DNA of 64,000 nucleotides, from positions 402,157 through 466,156 of the forward strand of contig NZ_FNBD01000002.1 in assembly GCF_900102165.1 (NCBI RefSeq), given 5' to 3'. The position numbers and the translations under genes are program-made. This stretch comes from Cellulophaga baltica. Its GTDB lineage: Bacteria > Bacteroidota > Bacteroidia > Flavobacteriales > Flavobacteriaceae. Shown piece by piece: positions 18,588 to 28,349 of this stretch. Numbering within the stretch: the stretch's first letter is position 1; every line of letters begins with the position of its first letter. The notes under the pieces are model-generated. The model ran no database searches and had not been told where the DNA came from. It saw only the letters and a list, made by a program, of their open reading frames with translations.

Positions 18588-21500
18588 ATGAAAACAAAAG
18601 TAAATGGAATCTTTACGCTTCTTTTAGCGTTTGTTGTGCATTTAACATTTGCACAAGAAAAGACGATTTCAGGTACGGTGACAGACCAAGATGGTCTGCC
18701 ATTACCTGGTGTTAACATCGTCGTAATTGGTACAACCAGTGGAACACAAACAGATTTTGATGGAAATTATTCTATCACGGCTAACACCGGTGAAACACTT
18801 TTATTCACCTATGTAGGACAAACAAATAAGAAAGTAGCCGTAGGTGCAAGTACTATAATTAACGTTCAAATGTCCGAAGATGCTGCCGCTCTTGACGAGG
18901 TTGTAGTTACCGCACTTGGTATTAAAAAATCCGAGAAATCAATTGGGTATGCTGTCCAAAATGTTGACGGTGATGATATCGCCGAATCACGCGAATCTAA
19001 CTTAGTAAATGCCTTAAGCGGTAAAGTGGCAGGTGTTCAAATTACTAATAGTAGTGGTGCTGCTGGAGCGTCTTCCCGTATTGTATTAAGAGGAGCATCT
19101 TCTATTACAGGTAACAACCAACCTTTATTTATTATTGATGGTATTCCAATCGATAATAGTAACCAAGGTAATTCAAGCGCATTCGGAGGTATAGATTTAC
19201 CAAACGGAGCTGCCGATATTAACCCTGATGACATCGCATCAATTTCTGTTTTAAAAGGTCCTAATGCAGCTGCTATATACGGATTAAGAGCTTCTAATGG
19301 GGTGATTGTAATTACTACGAAAAGAGGAGCAAAAGGGCAAGATATAGGCGTAACTATAAGTAGTTCAATAAGTTTTGAAAACCCGCTTATCTTACCAAGT
19401 TTTCAAAATTCTTATGGACAAGGTAATGTTACTAATAATTTTGACTGGGTAGATGGAACAAATGGAAACGGTGGTGTCGATGAAAGCTGGGGTCCACCAA
19501 CAGATGTTGGATTAGAGTTTGTTCAATGGAATTCTTATACTGTAGATGGAGCTCCATTACCCTGGGTATCTCAGCCAGACAATGTTAAAGACTTTTATGA
19601 AACAGGTGTTAGTTTAAATAATAACGTTTCATTGAGTGGAGGTAGCGAGAAATCTTCTTTCAGACTTTCTTTTTCTGGTTTTGACCAAAAAGGAATGGTT
19701 CCTTTTACTGATTTCAATCGTTACACTGTTGGTGGTAATTTCACTCACGAACTTTCTTCTGCTATTAGAGCAGGTTTAAACGTAAGATATATAAAATCAG
19801 GAAGTGACAACGTAGTAACTCAAGGATATAGCAATGACAACCCTACACAGCAAATTAATGGTTTTGCAGGAAGAAACGTGGATTTTTCTGCCTTAAAAGA
19901 CTGGCGTAATTTGCCACTTGCTGCAGTAGGCACAAATGCAGAAGGAACTCCAATAAACTGGAATACAGTTTACCAAAACAATGTTTACTGGCAATTAGAA
20001 ACTAACACAAATGCTTTTAATAAAGATAGAGTTATTGGTGGAGCTGATGTTTCTATTGATCTAACGGATAAACTGACAGTAACTGGTAAAACTGGTATTG
20101 ATTACTGGACATCTAATGTAACTGTTAAAAGAGCTCAAGGTAGTAATGCTGACCCTGAAGGTAGATTCAGTCTTGACACTCAATCAAGGTATGAAATTAA
20201 CTCTGAAGTTTTATTCTCTTATAGCACTGAGATAAATAAGGATTTTGATTTATCTTTAAATGTTGGTGGAAATAGTTTAGTTCGTACATTTGATCGTTTA
20301 CAAATGGAGGCTCCTCAGTTAGAACTTCCTGGAATATATAACATTAGTAACGTAAAATCAGGTATTACACCTGTAATTTCTAATTACACTAGTGAACAAC
20401 GAATTAATAGTGTTTATGGTTTCGGACAATTAGGTTATAAAAACATGATGTTTTTAGATTTTACTGCCAGAAATGATTGGGCTAGTATTTTACCTGTTGA
20501 AAATAATTCATTCTTCTATCCTTCGGCAACACTTAGTGCGGTCATAAGTGATATCTTTAAAATGCCTAAAGACAAAGTATCTCTATTTAAACTTAGAGGT
20601 GGTTGGGCTCAAGTTGGTAGTACAGGAGCATTAAGCCCTTACCAATTACAACCAGTGTATGAATTTAGTGATTCACCTTTTGGAAGTACATCTTTAGCAT
20701 TTTTCCCTAGCTCATTAAACAATCCAAAAATTGGACCTGAAACAACAACTAGTATCGAGGCTGGTATAGATTTAAGATTATTCCAAAATAGGCTAAGACT
20801 GGATGCCACTTATTACGATTCTACAAGTGAAGATTTAATTGTTAATGTTTTGGTTAGTGGATCAAGTGGTATTACTTCCACCATTCAAAATATTGGAGAA
20901 ATGAATAATAAAGGTATTGAAATTCAATTAGGAGGTACTTTAGTAAGAACTGACAATTTATCTGTAGACTTAGATTTGAATTTTGGGAAAAATAATAACG
21001 AAGTTGTATCTCTTGGAGATAACTTAGAAACTTTAGTAATTGGTTCTCAATGGAATGTAAATACGGAAGCTAGGGTTGGCTTACCATACGGTACATTATA
21101 TGGTCCTGCTTTTGAAAGAAGTCCAGATGGTGAAGTAGTTTACGTTAATGGTTTACCACAAATTGCAGATGAAAATAAAGTTTTAGGTGATATACAACCT
21201 GATTGGACTGGTGGTGCTAATTTAACTGTAAATTATAAAAATTTCAGTTTTGGCGCCCTTGTTGATGCTAAAATTGGTGGAGACATTTACTCTATTACGA
21301 ATACATGGGGTAGATACGGTGGTATCTTAGAGGAGACACTAATTGGAAGAGAAACAGGTGTTGTTGGAGATGGTGTTAAGCTAAATTCAGAAGGCGTTTA
21401 TGTACCTAATGATGTAGTTGTATCAGCTAAACAATATAATCAAAATTCATTTAGTAATGCAATAGCTGAAAGCTCTGTTTTCGATGCTTCCTATGTGAAA

Positions 21501-21731
21501 TTAAGACAAGTATCAATTGGCTATAATATCCCGAGTAAACTACTTATAAATACACCTGTAAAATCATTAACATTTTCTGTTGTCGGCCGTAACTTAGCAA
21601 TTTTACATAAAAATGCTCCACACATCGATCCTGAAAGTGCTTTCAGTGATTCAAACGCAAGTCAAGGACTAGAGTCAGGACAAATACCTTCTGCACGCAG
21701 CGTTGGTTTTAATATTAATGCTAAATTCTAA
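18588..21731 (+). CDS. SusC/RagA-type TonB-dependent outer-membrane transporter (second copy)
   Basis: SusC-family importer, 1047 residues from the ATG at 18588. An upstream in-frame ATG at 18543 would add 15 residues ahead of the signal peptide MKTKVNGIFTLLLAFVVHLTFAQ and is rejected. The carboxypeptidase-regulatory-like domain, plug (LFIIDGIPIDN, SISVLKGPNAAAIYGLRASNG) and barrel follow, ending in FNINAKF. The signal peptide and first domain are almost identical to those of the first SusC, while the barrel and its loops are clearly different, so the transported substrates probably differ. No STN domain. It precedes its SusD partner by 8 nt. Confidence 0.93.
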   Translation: MKTKVNGIFTLLLAFVVHLTFAQEKTISGTVTDQDGLPLPGVNIVVIGTTSGTQTDFDGNYSITANTGETLLFTYVGQTNKKVAVGASTIINVQMSEDAAALDEVVVTALGIKKSEKSIGYAVQNVDGDDIAESRESNLVNALSGKVAGVQITNSSGAAGASSRIVLRGASSITGNNQPLFIIDGIPIDNSNQGNSSAFGGIDLPNGAADINPDDIASISVLKGPNAAAIYGLRASNGVIVITTKRGAKGQDIGVTISSSISFENPLILPSFQNSYGQGNVTNNFDWVDGTNGNGGVDESWGPPTDVGLEFVQWNSYTVDGAPLPWVSQPDNVKDFYETGVSLNNNVSLSGGSEKSSFRLSFSGFDQKGMVPFTDFNRYTVGGNFTHELSSAIRAGLNVRYIKSGSDNVVTQGYSNDNPTQQINGFAGRNVDFSALKDWRNLPLAAVGTNAEGTPINWNTVYQNNVYWQLETNTNAFNKDRVIGGADVSIDLTDKLTVTGKTGIDYWTSNVTVKRAQGSNADPEGRFSLDTQSRYEINSEVLFSYSTEINKDFDLSLNVGGNSLVRTFDRLQMEAPQLELPGIYNISNVKSGITPVISNYTSEQRINSVYGFGQLGYKNMMFLDFTARNDWASILPVENNSFFYPSATLSAVISDIFKMPKDKVSLFKLRGGWAQVGSTGALSPYQLQPVYEFSDSPFGSTSLAFFPSSLNNPKIGPETTTSIEAGIDLRLFQNRLRLDATYYDSTSEDLIVNVLVSGSSGITSTIQNIGEMNNKGIEIQLGGTLVRTDNLSVDLDLNFGKNNNEVVSLGDNLETLVIGSQWNVNTEARVGLPYGTLYGPAFERSPDGEVVYVNGLPQIADENKVLGDIQPDWTGGANLTVNYKNFSFGALVDAKIGGDIYSITNTWGRYGGILEETLIGRETGVVGDGVKLNSEGVYVPNDVVVSAKQYNQNSFSNAIAESSVFDASYVKLRQVSIGYNIPSKLLINTPVKSLTFSVVGRNLAILHKNAPHIDPESAFSDSNASQGLESGQIPSARSVGFNINAKF

Positions 21732-21739
21732 AAAATATT

Positions 21740-23191
21740 ATGAAAAATAAAAGTATAATACTTGTAGTTCTTTGTACTCTACTCACATTCTTCGTAGGTT
21801 GTGATAGGGATTTTGAAGAAGTTAATTTAAATCCTAACGATCCGACAGAAGTTCCTGCAGATTTATTGTTAGGTAACTTATTGTTCAGTACCGCAAATGC
21901 CCTATACTCAGTTCAGGCATCAATTGACCAGGGCTCAGGATGGGCTCAGCACATGGCCAAAGTTCAATATAATGATGAAATGCGTTATATCCCAAGAGAA
22001 GGTACAATTCTAGGCGCTTGGAATAATTTTTACGTAATTACAGCTTCTGATGGTAGAAAAATGGCCGACTTAGCTATAGAACAAGACAATACCGCTATTC
22101 AAGGTGTAGCTTTGGTTATGCAAGCTTATGGTTTTCTAATGTTGACTGATTTATTTGGCGATATTCCTTTCACCGAAGCTTTATCAGCTGAGGCAGGTAA
22201 TACGTTGGCAGCTTATGATGATCAAGAAGTTGTTTACGCTGGGTCAATAGCGTTTTTAGATCAAGCTATTTCGTTGCTTTCTTCTAGCACGGATGAAATT
22301 AGCTCAAGTCAAGATTTAATATTCTCCGGAGATAAATCTTCTTGGATTAAATTTGCATCGTCACTTAAATTTCGTGCATTAATGCGTGAATCTGGAGTAA
22401 TAGATGTATCTGCACAACTACAACAATTAGTAGATGCAGGTAACCTATTTTCTTCAAGAGATGAAGAAGCTAAATTCCCTTATTTAGAAGCAGATCCAAA
22501 TGCAAATCCTTTATTCGAAACGGTAGATTTTGGCGGTAGAGGTGAATACAAAATAAACCAAGTTTTGGTTGAATACATGGATGGCACCAATGCTATAACA
22601 GATGCTAGACTTGCTGTTTATGCAGAACTTAATGATGATGATGAATATAGAGGAAAACCTTCTGGATTATTAGATTTACCAAGTGATGAATTTGGCTATA
22701 CGAATGTTTCTAGTATCGGTGCAAAATATTTAGCTCCAACGGCACCTGGTTACTTTGTTTCCTATACTGAATTACAATTTTTACTAGCAGAAGCTGCTAA
22801 AAAAGGATTTATTAGTGGAGGAGATGCTGCCGCTGAAACTTACTATTTAGCGGGTATAAGATCTTCTTTAGCAGAAAATGGTGTTGAAGATTCTTTTGAT
22901 ACTTATGTCGCTCAAGGTACGGTAGCGTATACTACAAACGCAGCTATTGAAAAAATTGCATTACAAAAATGGATAGCTCTTTACGGACAAGGAATGGAAA
23001 CATGGATTGAATGGAGAAGAACAGGTATTCCTGAATTAACTCCAGCAATAGCAAGTACTTTAGGGTCTATACCAGTAAGGTTTACTTATCCTAATTTAGA
23101 ATCGTCATTAAACGGAACTAATTATGATGCCGCAGTTTCAAGTCAAGGTCCAGATGCATTAACAACCCCAGTTTGGTGGGATAACAATTAA
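21740..23191 (+). CDS. SusD/RagB-family lipoprotein (second copy, SusD-like_2 type)
   Basis: Surface-exposed binding lipoprotein paired with the second SusC, 483 residues. The lipoprotein signal ends in FFVGC (Cys at residue 21), followed by the DFEEVNLNPNDPTEVPADLLL start typical of the SusD-like_2 group. MLTDLFGDIPFTEAL and the C-terminal ETWIEWRRTGIPELTP and IPVRFTYPNLESSLN are further family blocks. It is followed after 11 nt by a lipoprotein gene in the same operon. Confidence 0.92.
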   Translation: MKNKSIILVVLCTLLTFFVGCDRDFEEVNLNPNDPTEVPADLLLGNLLFSTANALYSVQASIDQGSGWAQHMAKVQYNDEMRYIPREGTILGAWNNFYVITASDGRKMADLAIEQDNTAIQGVALVMQAYGFLMLTDLFGDIPFTEALSAEAGNTLAAYDDQEVVYAGSIAFLDQAISLLSSSTDEISSSQDLIFSGDKSSWIKFASSLKFRALMRESGVIDVSAQLQQLVDAGNLFSSRDEEAKFPYLEADPNANPLFETVDFGGRGEYKINQVLVEYMDGTNAITDARLAVYAELNDDDEYRGKPSGLLDLPSDEFGYTNVSSIGAKYLAPTAPGYFVSYTELQFLLAEAAKKGFISGGDAAAETYYLAGIRSSLAENGVEDSFDTYVAQGTVAYTTNAAIEKIALQKWIALYGQGMETWIEWRRTGIPELTPAIASTLGSIPVRFTYPNLESSLNGTNYDAAVSSQGPDALTTPVWWDNN

Positions 23192-23202
23192 AAAAAACAG
23201 AA

Positions 23203-24129
23203 ATGAAAAATATAAATTTTTTAACGTTAATTTTATTTCTAGCATGTTTCGCACAATCATGCGATAATGACTTAGAAAAAAATGAATCTATAGTTCCTGA
23301 AGCTGTTGGTGGTTTGTTAACTGTAAACAATCAGGCAATATCTTATGTTGCTGGCTCAGATGGAACTTATACTTCATCGGGAAGTGTATATCAAGGTGAT
23401 GTATTCACCACAAAGATTGATGTTTACAAGTCATTTAATACAGTTGACGCTGTTACTAATGATGCACTAGTCAGTAATGAAGTTTTGTTAACTTCACTAG
23501 ATATTGAGCAAAATAGTGGTGCTACAGTACCATACAGCTTTAACTTCACATATGAAGATTTAGCTAGTGATTTAACTGTAGAGGGTACTGCTTTACCAAC
23601 AACAGATTCAACATTAAATATTGGAGATTTCTGGACACTTAAGTATGTTGCAACAACATCAGAAGGTACTGTCCATGAAAATTCAGTAATTACTAAGGTT
23701 GCTGTTGGAACTAGATACGCAGGTGTTTATACCGTAGTTGAAAGTGCTTATTGGAATTCTGGAAGTAATTTAGGAGGATGGAATGACAATGAAGTTATTA
23801 TTGAATCTGTTGATGCCACGATTTATAGACATGTAGGTTTAGGAACTTTCGATGACCAGGAATACTACTTTACAGTAGATAGTGCTACAGGTGTGATAAC
23901 TGTTCTTCCAACAGACCCTGAAGGAAATGCTGTTTTACTTAATACTTCACCAATTATGACATGTGCTGGATCTAGTGCTTTCGAAAGTCTTATTTGTGAT
24001 AATAATACTAATCTAGCAACGCCTGATGATGTAAATGGTGAAGATCAATTACAACTAACTGTAGGATACTTTAGAGGAGTAGGAGCTACAAGAGAATTTT
24101 ACGAGAAATTGGTGAAAAAGGTTGACTAA
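23203..24129 (+). CDS. Surface lipoprotein of unknown function in the second SusCD unit
   Basis: A 308-residue protein with a lipoprotein signal (LILFLACFAQSCDNDLEKN, Cys at residue 20) and a predicted all-beta body. The acidic residues right after the Cys (DND) fit a lipoprotein export signal for the cell surface in Bacteroidota. No family was recognised. Its place, 11 nt after susD and 22 nt before another lipoprotein, suggests a surface ligand-binding protein that helps load the SusCD transporter. That is an inference from context only. Confidence 0.7.
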   Translation: MKNINFLTLILFLACFAQSCDNDLEKNESIVPEAVGGLLTVNNQAISYVAGSDGTYTSSGSVYQGDVFTTKIDVYKSFNTVDAVTNDALVSNEVLLTSLDIEQNSGATVPYSFNFTYEDLASDLTVEGTALPTTDSTLNIGDFWTLKYVATTSEGTVHENSVITKVAVGTRYAGVYTVVESAYWNSGSNLGGWNDNEVIIESVDATIYRHVGLGTFDDQEYYFTVDSATGVITVLPTDPEGNAVLLNTSPIMTCAGSSAFESLICDNNTNLATPDDVNGEDQLQLTVGYFRGVGATREFYEKLVKKVD

Positions 24130-24151
24130 TTAATATCCAAAAAATACAAAA

Positions 24152-25423
24152 ATGAAAAATAAATTTTTAAAATATACTTTGGGCTTGGCAATTACAGCTT
24201 TTACGCTAGTAAGTTGCGATGATGACCAAAATGTAGACCAAAGTACATTGGTTCCTACTAATCCCACAGTGAGTGTAGCCTTGTCTTTTGATAATACTAC
24301 TACTTTAGTAGAACAAAATGCAGATTACAACTTTACAGTTTCTTTGAGTGAACCACAAGTAGTTGATGTAAAAGTGTATTTAAGCCAAACCGGTGGTGAT
24401 GCGACTCTTGGTGAAGATTATGACATGCCAGATAGTGTAATTATTCCAGCAAATGCAAATTCTGTCACAGGAGTTATTTCAATTTTAGAAGATGATACAA
24501 TTGAAGATTTAGAAACTGTAATTATTACTATAGGTGCAGGTGTAAGAACAGCCAATGCCAATGTAAATGCTACAACTGTAACATTTAATATCGCTAATTT
24601 AACAACAGGTGATTTATTAGCAAACCTATCATGGGCAGCATCAGAATTAACAACTGATAATTCAGGCACAGAAATTGAAGCTACTGACCTAGCTGATATG
24701 CGCCTTTTAGTTACAGATGTACCTTATTCTACTATAATTAAAGAAGAAGATGGCGCTGCGTTTGAAACGATTACTTTAGATGCAACTACACCCGATGGAG
24801 AGTATTATATTGTTGCTGACTTTTTTGCTGCTTCAGAAATACCAGCTGACTTAGATATTACTATATCATTTGATCAAGTAGGTGTTATTAATGGAGAAAC
24901 TTATACATTCCCTGCTGCTCTTAATACTGGATCTTCGTGTTCAGCTGTGTATGCAATACTCGCAAAAATAACTAAAACTGGTGATTCTTATGAAATTGAA
25001 GAAGTAGGTCAAACCGTTACTAGTATAGATATTAGCGCATTTGTTGGTACTTGGTCAGGTAAAGACTCTTTTGGATACGAAACACAAGTAGTAACATCTT
25101 TAGATATTAATGGACAACTTCAAATCACAGGAATGGGACTTGGATGGATGTTAGATTATTGGGAAGAAATAGTAACTAATCAAGAAGTATTACCTGTTAC
25201 AGTGAATGTTGAAACTGGTGAATTTACTATCGATGAGGCTTATTATTTAACTACAACTTGGAATGGTGCTATTCAAGACGATTACAACTTAAGTGCAACG
25301 GGTACATTAAACCCTTGTTCTGGAGAAATGTCTATTGTTTATGACTTTATTCAGGCTGGAACATCGTTTACTGAACAAGATTACGGACCAGGAGAGTTTT
25401 CTGAAAACATTACTCTTGATTAA
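24152..25423 (+). CDS. Surface lipoprotein with Calx-beta-like domain
   Basis: A 423-residue lipoprotein (signal ending TLVSCDDDQN, Cys at residue 22, again followed by acidic residues). Residues about 40-135 look like a Calx-beta domain: FTVSLSEPQVVDVKVYLSQ, then GDATLGEDYDMPDSVIIPAN and ILEDDTIEDLETVIITIGAG, including acidic residues that could bind calcium. The C-terminal half is beta-rich and unassigned (TWSGKDSFGYETQVV). It is the last gene of the second SusCD operon and is followed by a terminator. It may bind a surface polymer; the function is not known. Confidence 0.75.
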   Translation: MKNKFLKYTLGLAITAFTLVSCDDDQNVDQSTLVPTNPTVSVALSFDNTTTLVEQNADYNFTVSLSEPQVVDVKVYLSQTGGDATLGEDYDMPDSVIIPANANSVTGVISILEDDTIEDLETVIITIGAGVRTANANVNATTVTFNIANLTTGDLLANLSWAASELTTDNSGTEIEATDLADMRLLVTDVPYSTIIKEEDGAAFETITLDATTPDGEYYIVADFFAASEIPADLDITISFDQVGVINGETYTFPAALNTGSSCSAVYAILAKITKTGDSYEIEEVGQTVTSIDISAFVGTWSGKDSFGYETQVVTSLDINGQLQITGMGLGWMLDYWEEIVTNQEVLPVTVNVETGEFTIDEAYYLTTTWNGAIQDDYNLSATGTLNPCSGEMSIVYDFIQAGTSFTEQDYGPGEFSENITLD

Positions 25424-25447
25424 AACAAAGAGTATTAAATAAAAGAA

Positions 25448-25475
25448 AGGCTAGTTAATTAACTAGCCTTTTTTT
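25448..25475 (+). terminator. Intrinsic terminator after the second SusCD unit
   Basis: AGGCTAGTTAA is followed directly by its reverse complement (a 22-nt perfect palindrome, 25448-25469), then a run of eight T (25468-25475). It ends 14 nt before the rlmB start and abuts the rlmB promoter element. Confidence 0.9.
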
Positions 25476-25476
25476 A

Positions 25477-25484
25477 TACCTTTG
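25477..25484 (+). promoter_or_regulatory. -7 promoter element of rlmB
   Basis: TACCTTTG fits TAnnTTTG exactly and ends only 5 nt before the rlmB ATG at 25490. A -33 element is not visible, since that place is occupied by the preceding terminator. The expected start of transcription falls on or next to the ATG. Confidence 0.5.
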
Positions 25485-25489
25485 CCCCA

Positions 25490-26227
25490 ATGGAAAACAA
25501 TACTCAGATTTACGGAATAAGAGCAATTATTGAGGCAATAAATGCAGATAAGGCAATTGATAAAGTCTTTATTCAAAAAGGTCTTAAAGGCGATTTATTC
25601 AAAGAATTTGAAACGCTTATCCGAAGAAATGGGATTAACTCCTCCTATGTTCCCATTGAAAAATTAAATAGGTTAACCAAGGGAAATCACCAAGGGGTTA
25701 TTGCTACCATATCACCTATTAAATTTTTCACGATTGAAGAGTTAGTAGAGAACGTTTCTGCAAAAGAAACTACTCCCCTATTTCTATTGTTAGACCAACT
25801 ATCCGATGTTCGTAACTTTGGTGCTATTATTAGAACTGCAGAATGCACCGGAGTAGACGGTATCATCATCCAGAAAAAAGGTGCTGCACCCGTCACTGCA
25901 GATACGATCAAAACTTCTGCTGGTGCTGCTTTTAAAGTGCCCATTGCAAAGGTAGATCATATTAAAGATGCTGTTTTTTATTTACAGGCTTCTGGAATTA
26001 AAACAATTGCTGCTACCGAAAAAACAGAAAGTTCTGTCTATGATATCTCCTTCAAAGAACCTTGTGCTATTATCATGGGGTCCGAAGATGTAGGAATATC
26101 TCCTTCCATCTTAAAAGTTGTAGATGATAAAGCTAAGCTTCCTTTACTAGGTGAAATAGGATCCTTAAACGTTTCTGTTGCTTGTGGTGTATTTCTATAC
26201 GAAGCCGTGAGACAACGCAGTTTGTAA
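25490..26227 (+). CDS. rlmB: 23S rRNA (guanosine-2'-O)-methyltransferase, RlmB/TrmH family
   Basis: SpoU-type knotted methyltransferase that 2'-O-methylates a guanosine in 23S rRNA using S-adenosylmethionine, 245 residues. The N-terminal substrate-binding domain (IYGIRAIIEAINADKAIDKV) and the three SpoU motifs are present: LSDVRNFGAIIRTAECTG, IIMGSEDVGIS and LPLLGEIGSLNVSVACG. The guanosine position is inferred from the RlmB family. It stands alone between a terminator and a convergent rhomboid gene. The start codon is almost directly on the promoter, so the mRNA may be leaderless. Confidence 0.9.
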   Translation: MENNTQIYGIRAIIEAINADKAIDKVFIQKGLKGDLFKEFETLIRRNGINSSYVPIEKLNRLTKGNHQGVIATISPIKFFTIEELVENVSAKETTPLFLLLDQLSDVRNFGAIIRTAECTGVDGIIIQKKGAAPVTADTIKTSAGAAFKVPIAKVDHIKDAVFYLQASGIKTIAATEKTESSVYDISFKEPCAIIMGSEDVGISPSILKVVDDKAKLPLLGEIGSLNVSVACGVFLYEAVRQRSL

Positions 26228-26238
26228 TTCTCTGTTAC

Positions 26239-26982
26239 CTATTCTGGTTTTTCATTTTCCTTATAGTGGTATGTAATTACAATTTCCTGATGGACTTCTA
26301 AATCCATTTCAGGCTCTGGCGTACGTTCTATAAAGTTTCCATTTTCATCAAAGTGTTGTAGAAATTCATCTTCTTCTTCCTTATAATCGTCCCGTTCCCA
26401 ATCATATTTTTTCAATTCTGGAATTGGAGTTTTAAGATAGTATGCAAAGAAAAAACCAACTAAAAACCCAGACAGATGCCCTTCCCAAGAAATGTCATCC
26501 TGAATAGGAAAAATATACCAAAGCATACTGCCGTAGACAAAAACAACCATTAGTGACAATGCTACCAAACGGTAATATTTGGTAAAAATGCCCTTGAAGA
26601 AAATAAAACTTGCCAATACATAGATTAGGCCACTCGCTCCAATATGATAGGACTCTCTTCCTATTAACCACGTAAAAATACCCGATAGTAAAATTCCGTA
26701 AGCGAGAATATAAAATGCATTCTTTCTATAAAAGTAAAATAGAGAAGCCGTCAATACTGCCAATGGCACCGTATTATTATAGAGGTGCTGCGCAGAACCG
26801 TGAATAAAGGGGCTAAATACAATACCCCGAAGACCACTTATAGTCCTTGGGTACACTCCAAATTTGTTGAAATTAATTCCTAATCTAATTTCCACTAGAA
26901 ACACCATCCAAATAGCAAGTACAAAAAATAGCGGCACTAGAAGTACGCTATTGGTAAATTGGAACTGTTTGGATGCTTGCAT
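26239..26982 (-). CDS. Rhomboid-family intramembrane serine protease
   Basis: A 247-residue membrane protein with about six transmembrane segments. The catalytic serine lies in IGASGLIYVL and the catalytic histidine in WEGHLSGFLVG; the HLYNN motif (HxxxN) in the second membrane segment is also present, so it should be active. It cleaves membrane-spanning substrates. A charged cytoplasmic tail of about 60 residues (ERDDYKEEEDEFLQHFDENG) follows the last segment. It converges on rlmB with 11 nt between. Substrates are unknown. Confidence 0.88.
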   Translation of the reverse strand: MQASKQFQFTNSVLLVPLFFVLAIWMVFLVEIRLGINFNKFGVYPRTISGLRGIVFSPFIHGSAQHLYNNTVPLAVLTASLFYFYRKNAFYILAYGILLSGIFTWLIGRESYHIGASGLIYVLASFIFFKGIFTKYYRLVALSLMVVFVYGSMLWYIFPIQDDISWEGHLSGFLVGFFFAYYLKTPIPELKKYDWERDDYKEEEDEFLQHFDENGNFIERTPEPEMDLEVHQEIVITYHYKENEKPE

Positions 26983-27059
26983 ACAAGTAATTTATAAAAT
27001 GGAAATCAAAAACACAACCAAAATCTACAAACATGATAAATTGTCATAAGTAGAATTTG

Positions 27060-27067
27060 TATTTTTG
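27060..27067 (+). promoter_or_regulatory. -7 promoter element of rarA
   Basis: TATTTTTG fits TAnnTTTG and ends 4 nt before the rarA ATG at 27072. A TTG lies 16 nt upstream (in AAATTGTCAT), slightly close for a -33 element. Transcription would begin at about the start codon. Confidence 0.55.
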
Positions 27068-27071
27068 CACT

Positions 27072-28349
27072 ATGAATGAACCTCTTGCAGAGCGCGTACG
27101 CCCGAAGACATTAGAAGATTACATTAGTCAGCTTCATTTAGTTGGTGACAATGGCTCTCTTACGCATCAAATTAAAAAAGGAATAATTCCTTCTTTGATT
27201 CTTTGGGGCCCTCCTGGCACCGGTAAAACCACTTTGGCAAATATTATAGCTACAGAAAGCGGCAGACCTTTCTATACCTTAAGTGCTATAAATAGTGGTG
27301 TAAAAGATATACGTGAGGTTATAGATAAAGCAAAACAAAGTGGTGGCTTATTCACAACCAAAAATCCGATACTATTTATTGATGAGATTCATAGGTTTAG
27401 CAAATCACAACAAGATTCCTTACTTGCTGCTGTAGAGAAAGGATGGGTAACCCTAATAGGTGCTACTACTGAAAATCCTAGTTTTGAAGTGATCCCCGCA
27501 TTACTTTCTAGATGTCAAGTATACATTTTAAAAGAATTTGGGAAAGATGATTTAGTTGCTCTTTTAAAAAGAGCTATTGCTATAGATAAGCATTTAAAAT
27601 CTAAAAACATACATCTAAAAGAAACCGATGCCCTATTGCGTTTATCGGGTGGGGACGGCAGAAAGCTTTTGAATATCTTTGAGCTTGTTATCAACTCTGA
27701 AAGCGGAGACACTATAGAAGTAACCAATAACTTGGTACTACAAAAGGTGCAAAAAAATACCGTGCGCTATGATAAAACCGGCGAGCAACATTATGACATT
27801 ATTTCGGCGTTCATTAAATCTATCCGAGGTAGTGACCCTAATGCCGCAGTATATTGGTTAGCACGAATGATTGAAGGTGGCGAAGATGTTAAATTCATTG
27901 CACGTAGAATGCTCATCGCGGCTTCTGAAGATATTGGATTGGCTAATCCTACTGCACTTGTAATGGCTAACACTACATTCCAAGCAGTAACCACCATAGG
28001 TTATCCTGAAGCACGAATAATCTTAAGTCAATGTGCAATTTACCTAGCTACATCACCAAAAAGTAATGGAAGTTACATGGCCATCAATAGAGCACTTAAA
28101 ACAGTGACAGATACCGGTGATCTGTCGGTGCCTATAGCCTTAAGAAATGCTCCAACAAAATTGATGAAAGATATAGGTTACGGTGCGGAATATAAATATG
28201 CACACGACTATCAGAATAATTTTGTTGAAGCAGAATTTTTGCCTGATGATATTTCAGGAACGTCTTTTTATAAGCCAAATAACAATCAGCGTGAAAATGC
28301 TATAAAGGAGTTTCTTAAAAATAGGTGGAAAGATAAATATTCCATCTAA
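27072..28349 (+). CDS. rarA: Replication-associated recombination protein A (AAA ATPase)
   Basis: MgsA/RarA-type clamp-loader-like ATPase acting at stalled replication forks, 425 residues. A TTG at 27057 could give five more residues, but the ATG at 27072 gives the standard start [18 protein letters not shown]. Walker A is GPPGTGKTT, Walker B is LFIDEIHRF, sensor 1 is [10 protein letters not shown], and the C-terminal tetramerisation part includes [14 protein letters not shown]. It is convergent with the next gene, with interlocking stop codons (28346-28349). Confidence 0.94.
   Translation: MNEPLAERVRPKTLEDYISQLHLVGDNGSLTHQIKKGIIPSLILWGPPGTGKTTLANIIATESGRPFYTLSAINSGVKDIREVIDKAKQSGGLFTTKNPILFIDEIHRFSKSQQDSLLAAVEKGWVTLIGATTENPSFEVIPALLSRCQVYILKEFGKDDLVALLKRAIAIDKHLKSKNIHLKETDALLRLSGGDGRKLLNIFELVINSESGDTIEVTNNLVLQKVQKNTVRYDKTGEQHYDIISAFIKSIRGSDPNAAVYWLARMIEGGEDVKFIARRMLIAASEDIGLANPTALVMANTTFQAVTTIGYPEARIILSQCAIYLATSPKSNGSYMAINRALKTVTDTGDLSVPIALRNAPTKLMKDIGYGAEYKYAHDYQNNFVEAEFLPDDISGTSFYKPNNNQRENAIKEFLKNRWKDKYSI

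Noticed and set aside
13620..25423. Polysaccharide utilisation locus with a defined glycan.
   Set aside because: No carbohydrate-active enzyme or PUL-type regulator is present near either SusCD pair, so no substrate can be named.
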